This document shows positions 15,496-24,218 of a stretch of DNA of 58,665 nucleotides, in pieces. The notes under the pieces were generated by a model. The model did no database searches and was not told the DNA's origin. It worked only from the letters and a program-made list of their open reading frames with translations. How positions within the stretch are numbered: the stretch's first letter is position 1; every line of letters begins with the position of its first letter. The stretch is taken from positions 1 through 58,665 of the IMG/VR virus record IMGVR_UViG_3300032242_001675, one strand, 5' to 3'. Origin of the DNA: a virus. A program made the translations under genes and the position numbers.

Positions 15496-17271
15496 TTATG
15501 GGTTCCCTGTGCCGCGCACGTCGCGAATTTCGGCGGAGATAAGCACGCTACCCATCTGGTAGTCTCCCCCCACCGTGTTGCTCTCGAACCGTAGCCGAGG
15601 CTCGCGGCGTTGCTCGCGCAAGTCAATTTTTAAAGTCGTGGGGTCGAACGGGAACGGTCCCGCCACCACGTCGCTGTCATCGGCGTAGCTACGCCCCGTG
15701 ACGTATAGGTTCATCGTACCTGTTTGAATGAAGTCCGGCTCCACCCGCTCGATACCCATCCAGTTGTTTTGACCCTGCATGGTTTGCTTGCTCATGTTCG
15801 GACCACCCGTCACCCAGCCCAGATTGTTTGTCTCAAAGTAGCTGTCAATTGCGGTTTGGGTGTTTTGGTAGATCTGATCCACCCCTGTCTCGTGTTGCCA
15901 GAGAATCGTGTTGCCGCTTGTGTCGACGTCATTTCCTGACCAGATAGGAAACCGAAAGACCTCGGTAAAAGTTCCCGCCGAGCGTCGTGCCCCGAGCGCT
16001 TGTCCCGCGTCGTACCATACTTTCTCGCGCACGTTGTAGATAATGGCATCCGTGCACTCGGTGGCGTTACCTTTGGGGTAGAACCACCAGATCTCGCCCC
16101 AACGGGGAACCTTGGACACCCACACCTTTTGGCGTTGCGCGTAGTTCAGGTTATCAAAGAAGTAGTTCATGTTCTGCGTATTCGGCACTTCCTGCACAAC
16201 GCCGTTGTACATGAGGAATCGATCGGTACCGCACCAGTAGAACAACCCGTCGTACTCAATGATGGAGTTGGACGACAGCAATGATGACTGCGTGGATATC
16301 TGATCATAGCGCCAATACGTCGTGCTCGTGCCCACCGTCTGGGGCGTGTACGACACGCGGATAAGACTGTCCAGCGACCAAAAAAGACCGGAGGGGGAGG
16401 TGGTTCCACCGCGCACGGGGAGACCTTTAACGATCTTGCCCGTCGCCACGTTGTTGGCGTTAGCGTCCGCACCTACCCAGTTCTGGAAGTTACCCGCGGA
16501 GGAGTTCTGGATGAGCCCATTATTACCATACACGAACAGGTAGGGGTAAATAATGCAACACCCACCCGACACGTTGATCTGGTTGTCAAACGTCAACGTC
16601 TGGGTGCCTGTGGTGCCCGTGTACGCGAGCGAAAGCGTCACGTCGGTGTTACCGCCGGTCACCACGGATTGAGTGACGGTGGTACCCGTAGGGATGCCTG
16701 TACCGGTGACGAGTTGACCCGGGTAGACGAGCGCATTCACGCCCGTAATCACACCCGCGGTTGAGCCGTTGGTGAGCGCTACCGATGCCGTAAACTGCCC
16801 CACGGGCGATAAAGCGCCGCCGGGGAACGTGCCGTAGAGCACAGGGCTGTTGGTCGTGCTACTGATGTCGCTCAGGTCTTGCGCGGGGTGCGCAACGATC
16901 GTGGTCGCCCCGCCGCCGTTTGAGTCGTATCCGATGTCAAACTGCCAGAGGTTGTTGGTGCTCGAAGTGAACCCAGTCATAGTGATTGAGTACGGACCCG
17001 AACCCACCCCGCCCTGATTGCTTGTTGACCAGTATTGCAGACCTGCGCTGTACCCCGAGTACACGTAGTTGACGTTGTTGTACGCGCTCATGATCATGCC
17101 GCGCGATACTCCCGTGGCGTTCTGGAACACCGCGTTGTAACCACCTATCTTACGCGGACGCCCGCGCTGGAAACGCACCCAAGACCCATCGACATAAGAC
17201 GGTGCATCGAGCAACGTCCCATCTCGCTGGATCCCCGGCGGCACCTTCAGCGCAAGCACTTGTTTGGTCAA
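15496..17271 (-). CDS. P22 gp10-like tail/DNA-stabilisation protein
   Basis: 591 residues. The opening LKVPPGIQRDGTLLDAPSY and GSWVRFQRGRPRKIGGY is typical of proteins related to P22 gp10, the tail hub that closes the portal channel. The rest is beta-rich with many aromatic strands, as expected for a beta-propeller-like hub. It is followed by ejection-type proteins and preceded by an adaptor, matching podovirus tail order. Confidence in the family is moderate because only the N-terminal signature is diagnostic. Confidence 0.72.
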   Translation of the reverse strand: MTKQVLALKVPPGIQRDGTLLDAPSYVDGSWVRFQRGRPRKIGGYNAVFQNATGVSRGMIMSAYNNVNYVYSGYSAGLQYWSTSNQGGVGSGPYSITMTGFTSSTNNLWQFDIGYDSNGGGATTIVAHPAQDLSDISSTTNSPVLYGTFPGGALSPVGQFTASVALTNGSTAGVITGVNALVYPGQLVTGTGIPTGTTVTQSVVTGGNTDVTLSLAYTGTTGTQTLTFDNQINVSGGCCIIYPYLFVYGNNGLIQNSSAGNFQNWVGADANANNVATGKIVKGLPVRGGTTSPSGLFWSLDSLIRVSYTPQTVGTSTTYWRYDQISTQSSLLSSNSIIEYDGLFYWCGTDRFLMYNGVVQEVPNTQNMNYFFDNLNYAQRQKVWVSKVPRWGEIWWFYPKGNATECTDAIIYNVREKVWYDAGQALGARRSAGTFTEVFRFPIWSGNDVDTSGNTILWQHETGVDQIYQNTQTAIDSYFETNNLGWVTGGPNMSKQTMQGQNNWMGIERVEPDFIQTGTMNLYVTGRSYADDSDVVAGPFPFDPTTLKIDLREQRREPRLRFESNTVGGDYQMGSVLISAEIRDVRGTGNP

Positions 17272-18503
17272 AATACGCCCCCGTTAATACCGTTAACCAC
17301 CGTCAAACCCGAGCTGTTAAGCGTCATAGCGTTTGCACCCGCCAACGCCCAAGCAACCTGCCCCGAGCCCGGCGAGTACATCCCCGTGGTCGTCCAGCCG
17401 CTGAAGTTAAGCGAGGGGTTGGTCGCCGAGCCGGGGTTGATCGTGAGCGTGGTCAGCGAACTCGCCGCCGCGCTCGAGGCGTTGTACACGTTCGTGCCGT
17501 CGCAAATAATAGCGAGGGTTTGCCCTTGTGGTACGCTCACCGTGGTGCCCGTGCTGGAGGACGTCTTAAAGGTGAGCGAGTAAGACCCGCTCGTTGAGTT
17601 CTGCACGTAATAGATCTGTACGGTGGAGGGCAACACCACGATCTGGTTTGAGGTTAGCGTTCCCGTGTACGCCTGAACGACGTTAGCGTACTGCGTGGCG
17701 GACAACGTCAACGTACCGCCCGTGACGCCAATTACCAGCTGGGTGTAGATAAAGTTGTTGTTTCGCCCATAAGCGAAGGTGTACCAGCCGTTAACGCCGT
17801 TGGAGACGATCACCAACGACTCGGTCGGGTTCAGTTGCTTGTTTGAGTTCCCGTCAATCGTGTCGGTGCCCGCGGGGGTTAACGTCAACGTCCCCGTGCC
17901 ACCGTTACGCACCGCTATATACCAGCCGTTGCCGACGCTAGATGCCGCGCTGGAGGGGAGCGTAATTGACCCCGCACCGCCCGTCCAGACTAAGAACTGT
18001 GACTGATAAGAGGCGGTGAGCGTGGTGCTGGAGGCGATCGTACCCTCAGAGAACACCGTGTTCAACGTGTTGCTGACTGCCTGCAAGCCGTACCCCGCCA
18101 ACCCCGCCGCGGTTCCCGTTGAACCCGTGGTGTTGAAGGAAATCGTTGACCACACCCCGTTCACCGTCGAGTTGTCGGTGAGGAACACGTACTGCGCAAT
18201 CGTTGAGTTAATAACGATAATCGTGTTGCCCGAGTTATCGGTCACGGTGAACGCAAGCGTGCCTACGTTCTCAACGAGCACCGCCTGCCCCGTGGACACC
18301 TGATTAGCGGGGGGTAGTTGCAGTTGCAAACCGGAAGCCGTCGCCGTTACCTGCATAATTGCGGCAACGACAGGCGTGGAAGTCGTGTACGAGCTGTTGA
18401 TTGGCCACTGGAGCGAGGTGTTAGCGGTGATCGTCAGCGCCTCGTAACCGACGGTGCTCGGCGAAATCGTTTGGCCAGTCAGCGGATTTACATAGTTGGT
18501 CAT
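17268..18503 (-). CDS. Beta-rich tail structural protein
   Basis: 411 residues, almost entirely Ser/Thr/Gly/Val with short beta strands and few charged residues. Segments such as WTGGAGSITLPSS and NGGTGTLTLTPAGTDTIDG are typical of phage tail-spike shaft or decoration proteins. It overlaps the gp10-like gene by four bases, so is co-translated with the tail hub. Exact role unknown. Confidence 0.65.
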   Translation of the reverse strand: MTNYVNPLTGQTISPSTVGYEALTITANTSLQWPINSSYTTSTPVVAAIMQVTATASGLQLQLPPANQVSTGQAVLVENVGTLAFTVTDNSGNTIIVINSTIAQYVFLTDNSTVNGVWSTISFNTTGSTGTAAGLAGYGLQAVSNTLNTVFSEGTIASSTTLTASYQSQFLVWTGGAGSITLPSSAASSVGNGWYIAVRNGGTGTLTLTPAGTDTIDGNSNKQLNPTESLVIVSNGVNGWYTFAYGRNNNFIYTQLVIGVTGGTLTLSATQYANVVQAYTGTLTSNQIVVLPSTVQIYYVQNSTSGSYSLTFKTSSSTGTTVSVPQGQTLAIICDGTNVYNASSAAASSLTTLTINPGSATNPSLNFSGWTTTGMYSPGSGQVAWALAGANAMTLNSSGLTVVNGINGGVF

Positions 18504-18516
18504 GTTCTCGTTACCT

Positions 18517-19152
18517 TTAGGAGTCTATCGCCACCGCCGAGCGGTCACCAGTGCGCGCCACGTCCTCGGCTTTTAACGCCTGCATGGCGGTGTCGTACTT
18601 CTGCTGAAATAGCTGCAGTCTTGCGTCATTGGTGATGTAGATAGAGGCTTGCAAAAGGGTGCCAAACAGCATAGCGTTCGGTGCGTTGTTGGTGAGCCAG
18701 TTCGTCTGGTTCGTTGAGGACAGCGGTTGAAGCCGCTGATAGACGAGCACCTCGAACTGGTAGGCGGCGTCGGGTATTGGCGACACGTACCAGTTATCGT
18801 AGTCATAATCGCCGTAGTAAAGCGGTAGCCCCGAGGAGCTTTGGGCGTTATAATTGGTCAGGTATTCGTATTTACGCAATAGCACGGGTTTTCTATCCCC
18901 CGTGGAGTCAATTACGCTCATTGAAACCGTTTTGCGCCAACGCGCGGGCTTTGGAATCACGGGGTTGCCCGTTTGCATATTACCCTGCGCTACCTCAATC
19001 TGACCGAGCGTCTTGATCTGCTGAGCGATCTCAAACTCTGCGAGCGTGATAAAGGTAGGGATCTGATTCACCACCGAGGCGTCACTACGCTCTAGGTACT
19101 GCTCAACGGCAGTCACTAGGGTATCGTACGTCAGGGCGAAGGATGAGGTCAT
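18517..19152 (-). CDS. Tail adaptor protein (SU10/gp4-like)
   Basis: 211 residues. The layout TLVTAVEQYLERSDASVV, then FITLAEFEIAQQIK, a PARWRKT motif, LLRKYEYL and a terminal helix with KYDTAMQALKAED fits the phage adaptor family that joins portal and tail in short-tailed phages. It is the first gene after the endolysin and starts the tail-hub/ejection block. A second adaptor-like protein occurs at 30485. Confidence 0.72.
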   Translation of the reverse strand: MTSSFALTYDTLVTAVEQYLERSDASVVNQIPTFITLAEFEIAQQIKTLGQIEVAQGNMQTGNPVIPKPARWRKTVSMSVIDSTGDRKPVLLRKYEYLTNYNAQSSSGLPLYYGDYDYDNWYVSPIPDAAYQFEVLVYQRLQPLSSTNQTNWLTNNAPNAMLFGTLLQASIYITNDARLQLFQQKYDTAMQALKAEDVARTGDRSAVAIDS

Positions 19153-19213
19153 GTCTGTAATCCCAAATGAGAAGGCTTCCGTTTGTCACAAACAGACACC
19201 CCTATATTTTAAC

Positions 19214-19726
19214 TTATTCTCGCATTTTTAAAGCATTTTCTTTAGCCGTATCTACTCGAGCAAGCCAGCCTTTACCAAACGTCGGAAAGGTCGGTAGGGA
19301 CTCATAAAATTTAACCTTTTCGTCCGAAAATTTAAAAATGATTACGTCAACGGGGAAGTTTGAAACCGCGCCGAGCGTATTTTTACCTACCTGTCCATCC
19401 ACCGCCGCATCCACACAACTTTGCAAAGTCTTAACAGCGCGGCCAACCCCAGCATTAACAGCAAAGTCAAATACAAGATAGTCCACACCGTCCGGCAACA
19501 GGTCACAATCACACGCATCCCAATACTTCCTTTTGTAAAGCGGGGTCACGTCTTCAATGGACAGGTTCCGCATCTCTTTCTCGCTAGACACCCGCCCTAC
19601 CCACGACTCCCAGACCGACTGGGTAACGCCGTGGTTAGTCCGTCCGCCTGAGTCCTTCGGGTCATCGCTGTACCCGCCCTCAGATTGGAGAACAAAGCTC
19701 AACGATTTTTGCCAGTTGTCGATCAT
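19214..19726 (-). CDS. GH108 endolysin
   Basis: 170 residues. SEGGYSDDPKDSGGRTNHGV near the start is the glycoside hydrolase family 108 active-site signature, with E16 the probable acid catalyst. DVTPLYKRKYWDAC and FDFAVNAG follow as in the family, and the C-terminal part (about 100-140, with CVDAAVDGQVGKNTL) is a predicted peptidoglycan-binding domain. It cleaves cell-wall glycan strands at lysis. It begins in an overlap with the holin gene and has no signal peptide, so release depends on the holin. Confidence 0.92.
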   Translation of the reverse strand: MIDNWQKSLSFVLQSEGGYSDDPKDSGGRTNHGVTQSVWESWVGRVSSEKEMRNLSIEDVTPLYKRKYWDACDCDLLPDGVDYLVFDFAVNAGVGRAVKTLQSCVDAAVDGQVGKNTLGAVSNFPVDVIIFKFSDEKVKFYESLPTFPTFGKGWLARVDTAKENALKMRE

Positions 19727-20124
19727 TTAGAGGCAACCCCTTTGGCTTTGTCATAAGAGCGCATACCTGCGAGTCCCAACATACCCATCAGCACTTGCAT
19801 GGTGATCGTGGTGTCAATTACTGGGAACGCGCTGGTGTAGCCTAGCATAGTGGCCGTGAACCGTGCGACGGGTTCGATGAAAGACGAGTAAAGCAATCCG
19901 AGCCCACACACCCAACCGATAGCGGGGCGCCAGCCGGAGACGAAGACGGAACTTGATGACGCCTCGACCTTGTTAATGTCCAGTTGCCCAGTAATCTGCG
20001 CCAGCTCGCCCGACATCTGCATCTTGGTCAGCTCTAGGTTGGCTTGCGCCGCCTGCGCTGGGTCAGGGAATAAACGGGTGATCAGTTGCGAGCCTACCGT
20101 GACGATTGCGGTAATCGGATCCAT
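19723..20124 (-). CDS. Holin (three-TM type)
   Basis: 133 residues with an amphipathic N-terminus, the conserved VSGWRPAIGWVCGLGLLY segment (about 62-80) and further hydrophobic stretches, as in the GTA/3TM holin family. It forms the membrane lesion that releases the endolysin. It overlaps the endolysin gene by four bases and follows a probable lysis accessory gene, giving an intact lysis cassette. Confidence 0.85.
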   Translation of the reverse strand: MDPITAIVTVGSQLITRLFPDPAQAAQANLELTKMQMSGELAQITGQLDINKVEASSSSVFVSGWRPAIGWVCGLGLLYSSFIEPVARFTATMLGYTSAFPVIDTTITMQVLMGMLGLAGMRSYDKAKGVASK

Positions 20125-20125
20125 G

Positions 20126-20383
20126 TCATTTATCCTGTTTAGAGTCGAGTTTGTCGGAGAGTCGCTCGATCATGGCTTCAATTCTGTCGAACCGTTTGTC
20201 CATGTCGGTTTTAAGCAACTCCAGCTCGGTCTTTTTAACGTACCGCTCGGAGATGCTCAATTCCAGATGACTGATGTCCTCTTTGAGCTTTTGTACGGCT
20301 TCCCATAGCTGACGAGCAAACCATCCAATAACGGATAAGAGCGCACCGAGACCTATGTTGATGATTTGCTGCCAGTCTTCCAT
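20126..20383 (-). CDS. Membrane/coiled-coil lysis-cassette protein
   Basis: 85 residues: an N-terminal hydrophobic segment (about 6-27), then a charged coiled coil ending DKLDSKQDK. This layout is common just upstream of phage holins and resembles inner-membrane spanins or their regulators, but no spanin family is identified. It starts two bases before the holin's neighbour and reads in the same direction. Confidence 0.7.
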   Translation of the reverse strand: MEDWQQIINIGLGALLSVIGWFARQLWEAVQKLKEDISHLELSISERYVKKTELELLKTDMDKRFDRIEAMIERLSDKLDSKQDK

Positions 20384-20385
20384 GA

Positions 20386-20664
20386 TTACCCCTCTACCGC
20401 AGGAGGTACAGGGTCAACAGGAGCATCTTCCACTTGTGTTTCCACAGGAGCAGGAGCAGGTTCCACAGGAGCCACAGCGGAAGCAACGGTAGCAGGAGTA
20501 AAAGTAGGAGCAACTTCAACATAGCTAGTCTCCGGCGGCGCTACCACGGGGGCGCTAGGTGGTTGGTACTTGCTGTAAAGCCAGTCGATGAACTCGTGGA
20601 TTTCGGCTTTCGCCTCGGTTTCGTAGTTATCCAGATGTGCGCGGATTTCATTCAGGAATTGCAT
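20386..20664 (-). CDS. Pro/Ala/Val-rich small protein
   Basis: 92 residues. A helical N-terminus (MQFLNEIRAHLDNYETEA) is followed by a long Pro/Val/Glu-rich tail that is probably extended. The ATG at 20664 has AAGGAG seven bases before it; the longer upstream start has none. It overlaps the end of the TTG-initiated gene at 20648-20803. Confidence 0.65.
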   Translation of the reverse strand: MQFLNEIRAHLDNYETEAKAEIHEFIDWLYSKYQPPSAPVVAPPETSYVEVAPTFTPATVASAVAPVEPAPAPVETQVEDAPVDPVPPAVEG

Positions 20665-20803
20665 CTTGTGGCTCCTTAGGTGGTTGTTCAACGGTTTTTG
20701 CCGCTTCAGATTGAATAGAATTGATTAATTGAGCCACTTCAGCGTAAGGTTTCGTACCGAGATAGCCAAGGACAGCGTTGATAAGTTCAAGAGAGATATT
20801 CAA
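20648..20803 (-). CDS. 51-residue protein with TTG start
   Basis: A TTG at 20803 opens a 51-residue frame (MNISLELINAVLGYLG first) that fills the otherwise unexplained gap between two genes. The TTG overlaps the TGA stop of the upstream gene (TTGA) and GGAG lies about six bases before it, so coupled translation is likely. The first half is hydrophobic and helical, the rest Pro/Glu-rich. Function unknown. Confidence 0.6.
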   Translation of the reverse strand: MNISLELINAVLGYLGTKPYAEVAQLINSIQSEAAKTVEQPPKEPQDAIPE

Positions 20804-21393
20804 GAGAGGCTCCGGAAGGGGTTAATATAAATGGCTACAAATTTTTTACCAAGGATACTGTCACCCATGAGCTTGTACCCAAGGTTTACTTCTACATAAC
20901 GGGTTGGGGTGAAATAAAACTCCGCCTTCCAGTTCCAGCCGATTTCGCCACGGGGGTTGGTGACTTTGTAAAACAAGTTGCAGGGCTTACCACTTCTCCA
21001 CAGTGGGTCGTCACTCAGGGTTGGTAGGTAACTAAATCCCCAGTCAGCGCCGAATCCATACGCCGCATTTCTCCACAACCACACCACCCTGCACAAATAA
21101 CGTAGCCATGCGCTGTTGTCGTAGTCGGTCTGAGTCTTGCCTGTCTTAGGCCAGCCTTGATAATCCCCGTACCAGAATTCATCAGCGGGTGTGTCGGGTG
21201 TCTGCCAGATACGGAAAGCGGGAATCAGAAATGCCCGTGGTGTACCGGGTAACAAAGAAGGTTGCCCCGTGATTGAATACTCTTCGGCATAGACAATAAA
21301 CAACGCCAAAAACGGAGCCAGCGGGAAAGCCAGCACCGTCAAAAAAGCAAGTGCTATGGCTTTAGGTATCCAGAGGAGGACAGATTTAAGCAT
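20800..21393 (-). CDS. Membrane-anchored hypothetical protein (DUF7338-like)
   Basis: 197 residues. The N-terminus has two close hydrophobic segments (about 7-37), followed by a Trp/Tyr-rich soluble domain with WYGDYQGWPK and CRVVWLWRNAAYGFGADWG. This combination occurs in phage proteins located between tail fibre and lysis genes, so a role in lysis or superinfection control is possible. Overlaps the preceding gene by eight bases. Confidence 0.68.
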   Translation of the reverse strand: MLKSVLLWIPKAIALAFLTVLAFPLAPFLALFIVYAEEYSITGQPSLLPGTPRAFLIPAFRIWQTPDTPADEFWYGDYQGWPKTGKTQTDYDNSAWLRYLCRVVWLWRNAAYGFGADWGFSYLPTLSDDPLWRSGKPCNLFYKVTNPRGEIGWNWKAEFYFTPTRYVEVNLGYKLMGDSILGKKFVAIYINPFRSLS

Positions 21394-22336
21394 TGTAAGT
21401 GCCTGACGAAGTAAAGGTATGGATAGTGTAGCCGCCCGAAGATGTTACTGTTCCGCCCGTGCCACGTTGTGAGCCAGCGTAACTGATGATTACAATACCT
21501 GAACCGCCATTACCGCCATTTGGGTATGATCCAGAGTTTGCGCCACCACCACCACCGCCGCCACCTAAATTTGCAGTTCCATTTGAACTTGCCGCAGTAG
21601 CCGATCCGCCAGCTCCTCCGCCCCCTGCACCGCCAGCCCCAGCATAAGCCTGAGAAGAGTTTGTACCGCCACCACCACCACCTGCGTAAGTTACAGATGC
21701 GCCAGAGATAGAATATGACGCACCCGCACCACCAACCCCCGCCTGTGGCGCGCTTGAAGCATTTCCACCAACAGCACTTGCTCCGCCACCGCCGCCACCT
21801 TGATTGTTTGTTGCAGCAGTTCCACTTCCCCCGGCATTACCTTGGCCTACAGTTCCAGATGCACCGCTGGTATTGTTATAACTTCCGCCACCACCAGACC
21901 CACCAGAAACGCTATTGTATCCACCAGTTGAGCCACCGCCGCCTCCGATTGCCGTTGCCAAACCACTTATACTGGAATTTGAGCCATTTGCGCCGGAAGC
22001 TGCTTGAGTTGCGTTGCCAGCCCCACCTGACCCAATTGTAATGGTGTACGCTGTACCAGAAGATAGGCTAATAGATGAACTTAATACCCCTCCCGCACCA
22101 CCACCTCCTCCATCAACACTACCACCACCACCTCCACCAGCAACAACAAGGTAATTAACCGAATACCCAGCAGGTTGTGAAAATTGAAGCCATGAGGACG
22201 TAGTTGTGTCGTACCATTCTGGGTTAGCTGTAGTAGAGTTCATTCTGACCATGCCCTGAGCTGGTGTCGCAGGTCTTTGCGCCGTAGTACCCACGGGCAA
22301 TTTCAAATAGTCTGTACCCTGTACGTCAAGAGCCAT
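21386..22336 (-). CDS. Polyglycine-rich adhesin, copy 2
   Basis: 316 residues. The N-terminal module has LPVGTTAQRPATP and ends in a Trp (about 14-55); then VNYLVVAGGGGGG leads into a long block of Gly-rich repeats (about 65-285), and the C-terminus closes GIVIISYAGSQRG and HTFTSSGTY. This is the architecture of phage receptor-binding adhesins whose glycine-rich segments pack as polyglycine helices. It is a paralogue of the gene at 22716-23672. The antisense Pro/His-rich frames here are shadows. Confidence 0.8.
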   Translation of the reverse strand: MALDVQGTDYLKLPVGTTAQRPATPAQGMVRMNSTTANPEWYDTTTSSWLQFSQPAGYSVNYLVVAGGGGGGSVDGGGGGAGGVLSSSISLSSGTAYTITIGSGGAGNATQAASGANGSNSSISGLATAIGGGGGSTGGYNSVSGGSGGGGSYNNTSGASGTVGQGNAGGSGTAATNNQGGGGGGASAVGGNASSAPQAGVGGAGASYSISGASVTYAGGGGGGTNSSQAYAGAGGAGGGGAGGSATAASSNGTANLGGGGGGGGANSGSYPNGGNGGSGIVIISYAGSQRGTGGTVTSSGGYTIHTFTSSGTYNA

Positions 22337-22348
22337 GATATGTTTCCT

Positions 22349-22696
22349 TTAAACAGTTACTGCGTCCCACGCTTTCGTGGTTTCATTCCATACATAAGGC
22401 TTGCCGTCTGTCGGCATTGCTACTGGCGGGTTCCACAAACAAGTCGTGTCGTCCAATGTCCAGCTTGGGAATGGTTGTGGCGCATAAAAAGCGTCTTTGG
22501 TAGCGTCGTAGTGGTAGCCTACACCTGCGTAATTTTTCCTTAATGGAGTGCCGCCTGTCTTGTGTACGCCGCCGTGAGTATTATATGAAGTTTGGATCCA
22601 CTCGCCGGGGCTAGTGTCCACGAATGTTTTGAAAAAATCCTCTTCGGCTACGATCACGCTAGTGACTACGCCGTTTACAACTTTTGCGAAGTGCAT
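22349..22696 (-). CDS. Small tail-fibre-associated protein
   Basis: 115 residues. The ending contains YDATKDAFYAPQPFPSWTLD and WNPPVAMPTDG, a pattern well known next to tail fibres in marine and freshwater phages. It lies between the two polyglycine adhesins, so it may be an assembly factor or fibre tip component. Function not established. Confidence 0.7.
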   Translation of the reverse strand: MHFAKVVNGVVTSVIVAEEDFFKTFVDTSPGEWIQTSYNTHGGVHKTGGTPLRKNYAGVGYHYDATKDAFYAPQPFPSWTLDDTTCLWNPPVAMPTDGKPYVWNETTKAWDAVTV

Positions 22697-22715
22697 ATCA
22701 AATACTCCTTAATGT

Positions 22716-23672
22716 TTACGCAGTGTATGTACCGCTTGATGTAAATGTATGAATGTAGTAACCACCTGATGTTGTTACCGTACCGCCTGATCCGCGCTGT
22801 GTAGCTGATGCGTAGCTGATAATGACGATACCTGAACCACCTGAACCGGATGTTAATGAGCCACCTGTACCACCACCTGTACCGCCACCACCACCGCCTG
22901 TATTGGCTGTACCTGCAACACCATTTGCATTTGATGCACCGCCAGAACCGCCACCCCCTGACCCACCAGTACCAGCAGTTGTTGCAGAAGAAGAAGCACC
23001 TGCACCACCACCGCCGCCATAAGTAACTGCCGATCCAGATATTGATGAGGAAGTTCCTGCGCCGCCCACACCATTTACACCAGATGAACCAGCGCCGCCT
23101 ACGGCACTTGCACCGCCACCACCGCCTGCTGTACCAGTACCAGAACCGCCAGCACCACCAGCGTAACCCTGCCCAGACGTACCAGCACCACCAGTAGAAC
23201 TTGCGCCTCCGCCACCACCAGAACCACCTGCACCGCCAGCTAAACCGTTGCTATTGCCGTAACCACCGCCTAATGCTGTAACGATAGAAGAAATAGATGA
23301 GCTATTTCCCACGTTGCCCGGAGCATTTGTGCTACCGCTAACACCAGCCCCCCCGCTACCCACTGTAATGGTATACGCTGCACCAGAAGTTACCGCAGTT
23401 GAAGAGGCTAGTACCCCACCAGCGCCCCCACCACCAGCACCTACGTTACTGTTTCCCGCTTGGTTTGCCCCAGACCCGCCGCCAGCAACTACAAGATAAT
23501 TGATTGTATAAAGAGTTGAGGTGATAGCTTGCCACTGCGAGCCTGTCCAGCTTTCCAATTGCCCAAGCGTCGTATTCCACCCTAACTGTCCATTCTGAGG
23601 GCTGGAGGGTCTACCTGATGTTGTCCATTGCGCTGGGGCTACGCCTGTGGTGCCGCCTATGTAACTAGTCAT
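22716..23672 (-). CDS. Polyglycine-rich adhesin, copy 1
   Basis: 318 residues. The N-terminal module has PSSPQNGQLGWNTTLGQLES ending in GSQW, then INYLVVAGGGSG and a long Gly/Ser/Ala block, closing GIVIISYASATQRG and HTFTSSGTY as in copy 2. The glycine block varies between the copies while the flanks are alike, as expected of adhesins under receptor selection. It probably binds the host surface. Confidence 0.8.
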   Translation of the reverse strand: MTSYIGGTTGVAPAQWTTSGRPSSPQNGQLGWNTTLGQLESWTGSQWQAITSTLYTINYLVVAGGGSGANQAGNSNVGAGGGGAGGVLASSTAVTSGAAYTITVGSGGAGVSGSTNAPGNVGNSSSISSIVTALGGGYGNSNGLAGGAGGSGGGGGASSTGGAGTSGQGYAGGAGGSGTGTAGGGGGASAVGGAGSSGVNGVGGAGTSSSISGSAVTYGGGGGAGASSSATTAGTGGSGGGGSGGASNANGVAGTANTGGGGGGTGGGTGGSLTSGSGGSGIVIISYASATQRGSGGTVTTSGGYYIHTFTSSGTYTA

Positions 23673-23681
23673 AAATATTCC

Positions 23682-23954
23682 TTAATATGATCCGTCGGTT
23701 GCTTTCCAAGCCGACCCGTTGTAATACTCTAACTTTACGGTTGTTGTATTAAAACGAAGTTGCCCCGTTGTTGGAGTAGAAGGTTGTTGTGCGGTCGTAC
23801 CAGCAGGTAAATATGCCCCGCCCGTAGCGCTATCTTCAGCTACAAGCACACCCGTCACCGCAGGGACGGTCAACGTAAAATTACTCGCAGTCGATGCCGC
23901 AGTAACCGTAATCGTGCCACCGCCTGTAGATACTAACCCTACGTTGCCAGCCAT
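23682..23954 (-). CDS. Small fibre module protein
   Basis: 90 residues ending with the module LPAGTTAQQPSTPTTGQLRF and an aromatic tail with YYNGSAW. Also contains SNFTLTVPAVTGVL, which recurs in the next upstream protein. It appears to be a stand-alone copy of the N-terminal module of the large fibre and adhesins. Confidence 0.72.
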   Translation of the reverse strand: MAGNVGLVSTGGGTITVTAASTASNFTLTVPAVTGVLVAEDSATGGAYLPAGTTAQQPSTPTTGQLRFNTTTVKLEYYNGSAWKATDGSY

Positions 23955-23963
23955 AATTTATCC

Positions 23964-24218
23964 TTAATTCTGAATCCAAGCAGTGCCGTTCCAATACTCA
24001 AGTTTAACTAGATCACTATTGAATCTGACTTGTCCTGTAGTTGGGCTTGAAGGGCGCTGAGCTGTAGTACCAACAGGCAAATAAGCACCGCCCGTACTCG
24101 CATCACCACTCAACGCCACACCTTTAATTGCAGGAACGGTCATTGTAAAGTTTGACGCAGTAACGGCTGGGAATAACTCAACCGTACCTAAGCCCGTGGA
24201 TTTAAGCCGCCAGCCCAT
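23964..24218 (-). CDS. Small fibre module protein (paralogue)
   Basis: 84 residues, with ASNFTMTVPAIKGVAL and LPVGTTAQRPSSPTTGQVRF, closely matching the 90-residue protein that follows it. Tandem duplication is the simplest origin. Overlaps the neighbouring gene at 24218. Confidence 0.72.
   Translation of the reverse strand: MGWRLKSTGLGTVELFPAVTASNFTMTVPAIKGVALSGDASTGGAYLPVGTTAQRPSSPTTGQVRFNSDLVKLEYWNGTAWIQN

Noticed and set aside
22822-23022. Proline-rich frames on the plus strand opposite the adhesins
   Set aside because: They are antisense readings of glycine-rich repeats, have no binding site and are not in the direction of the operon.
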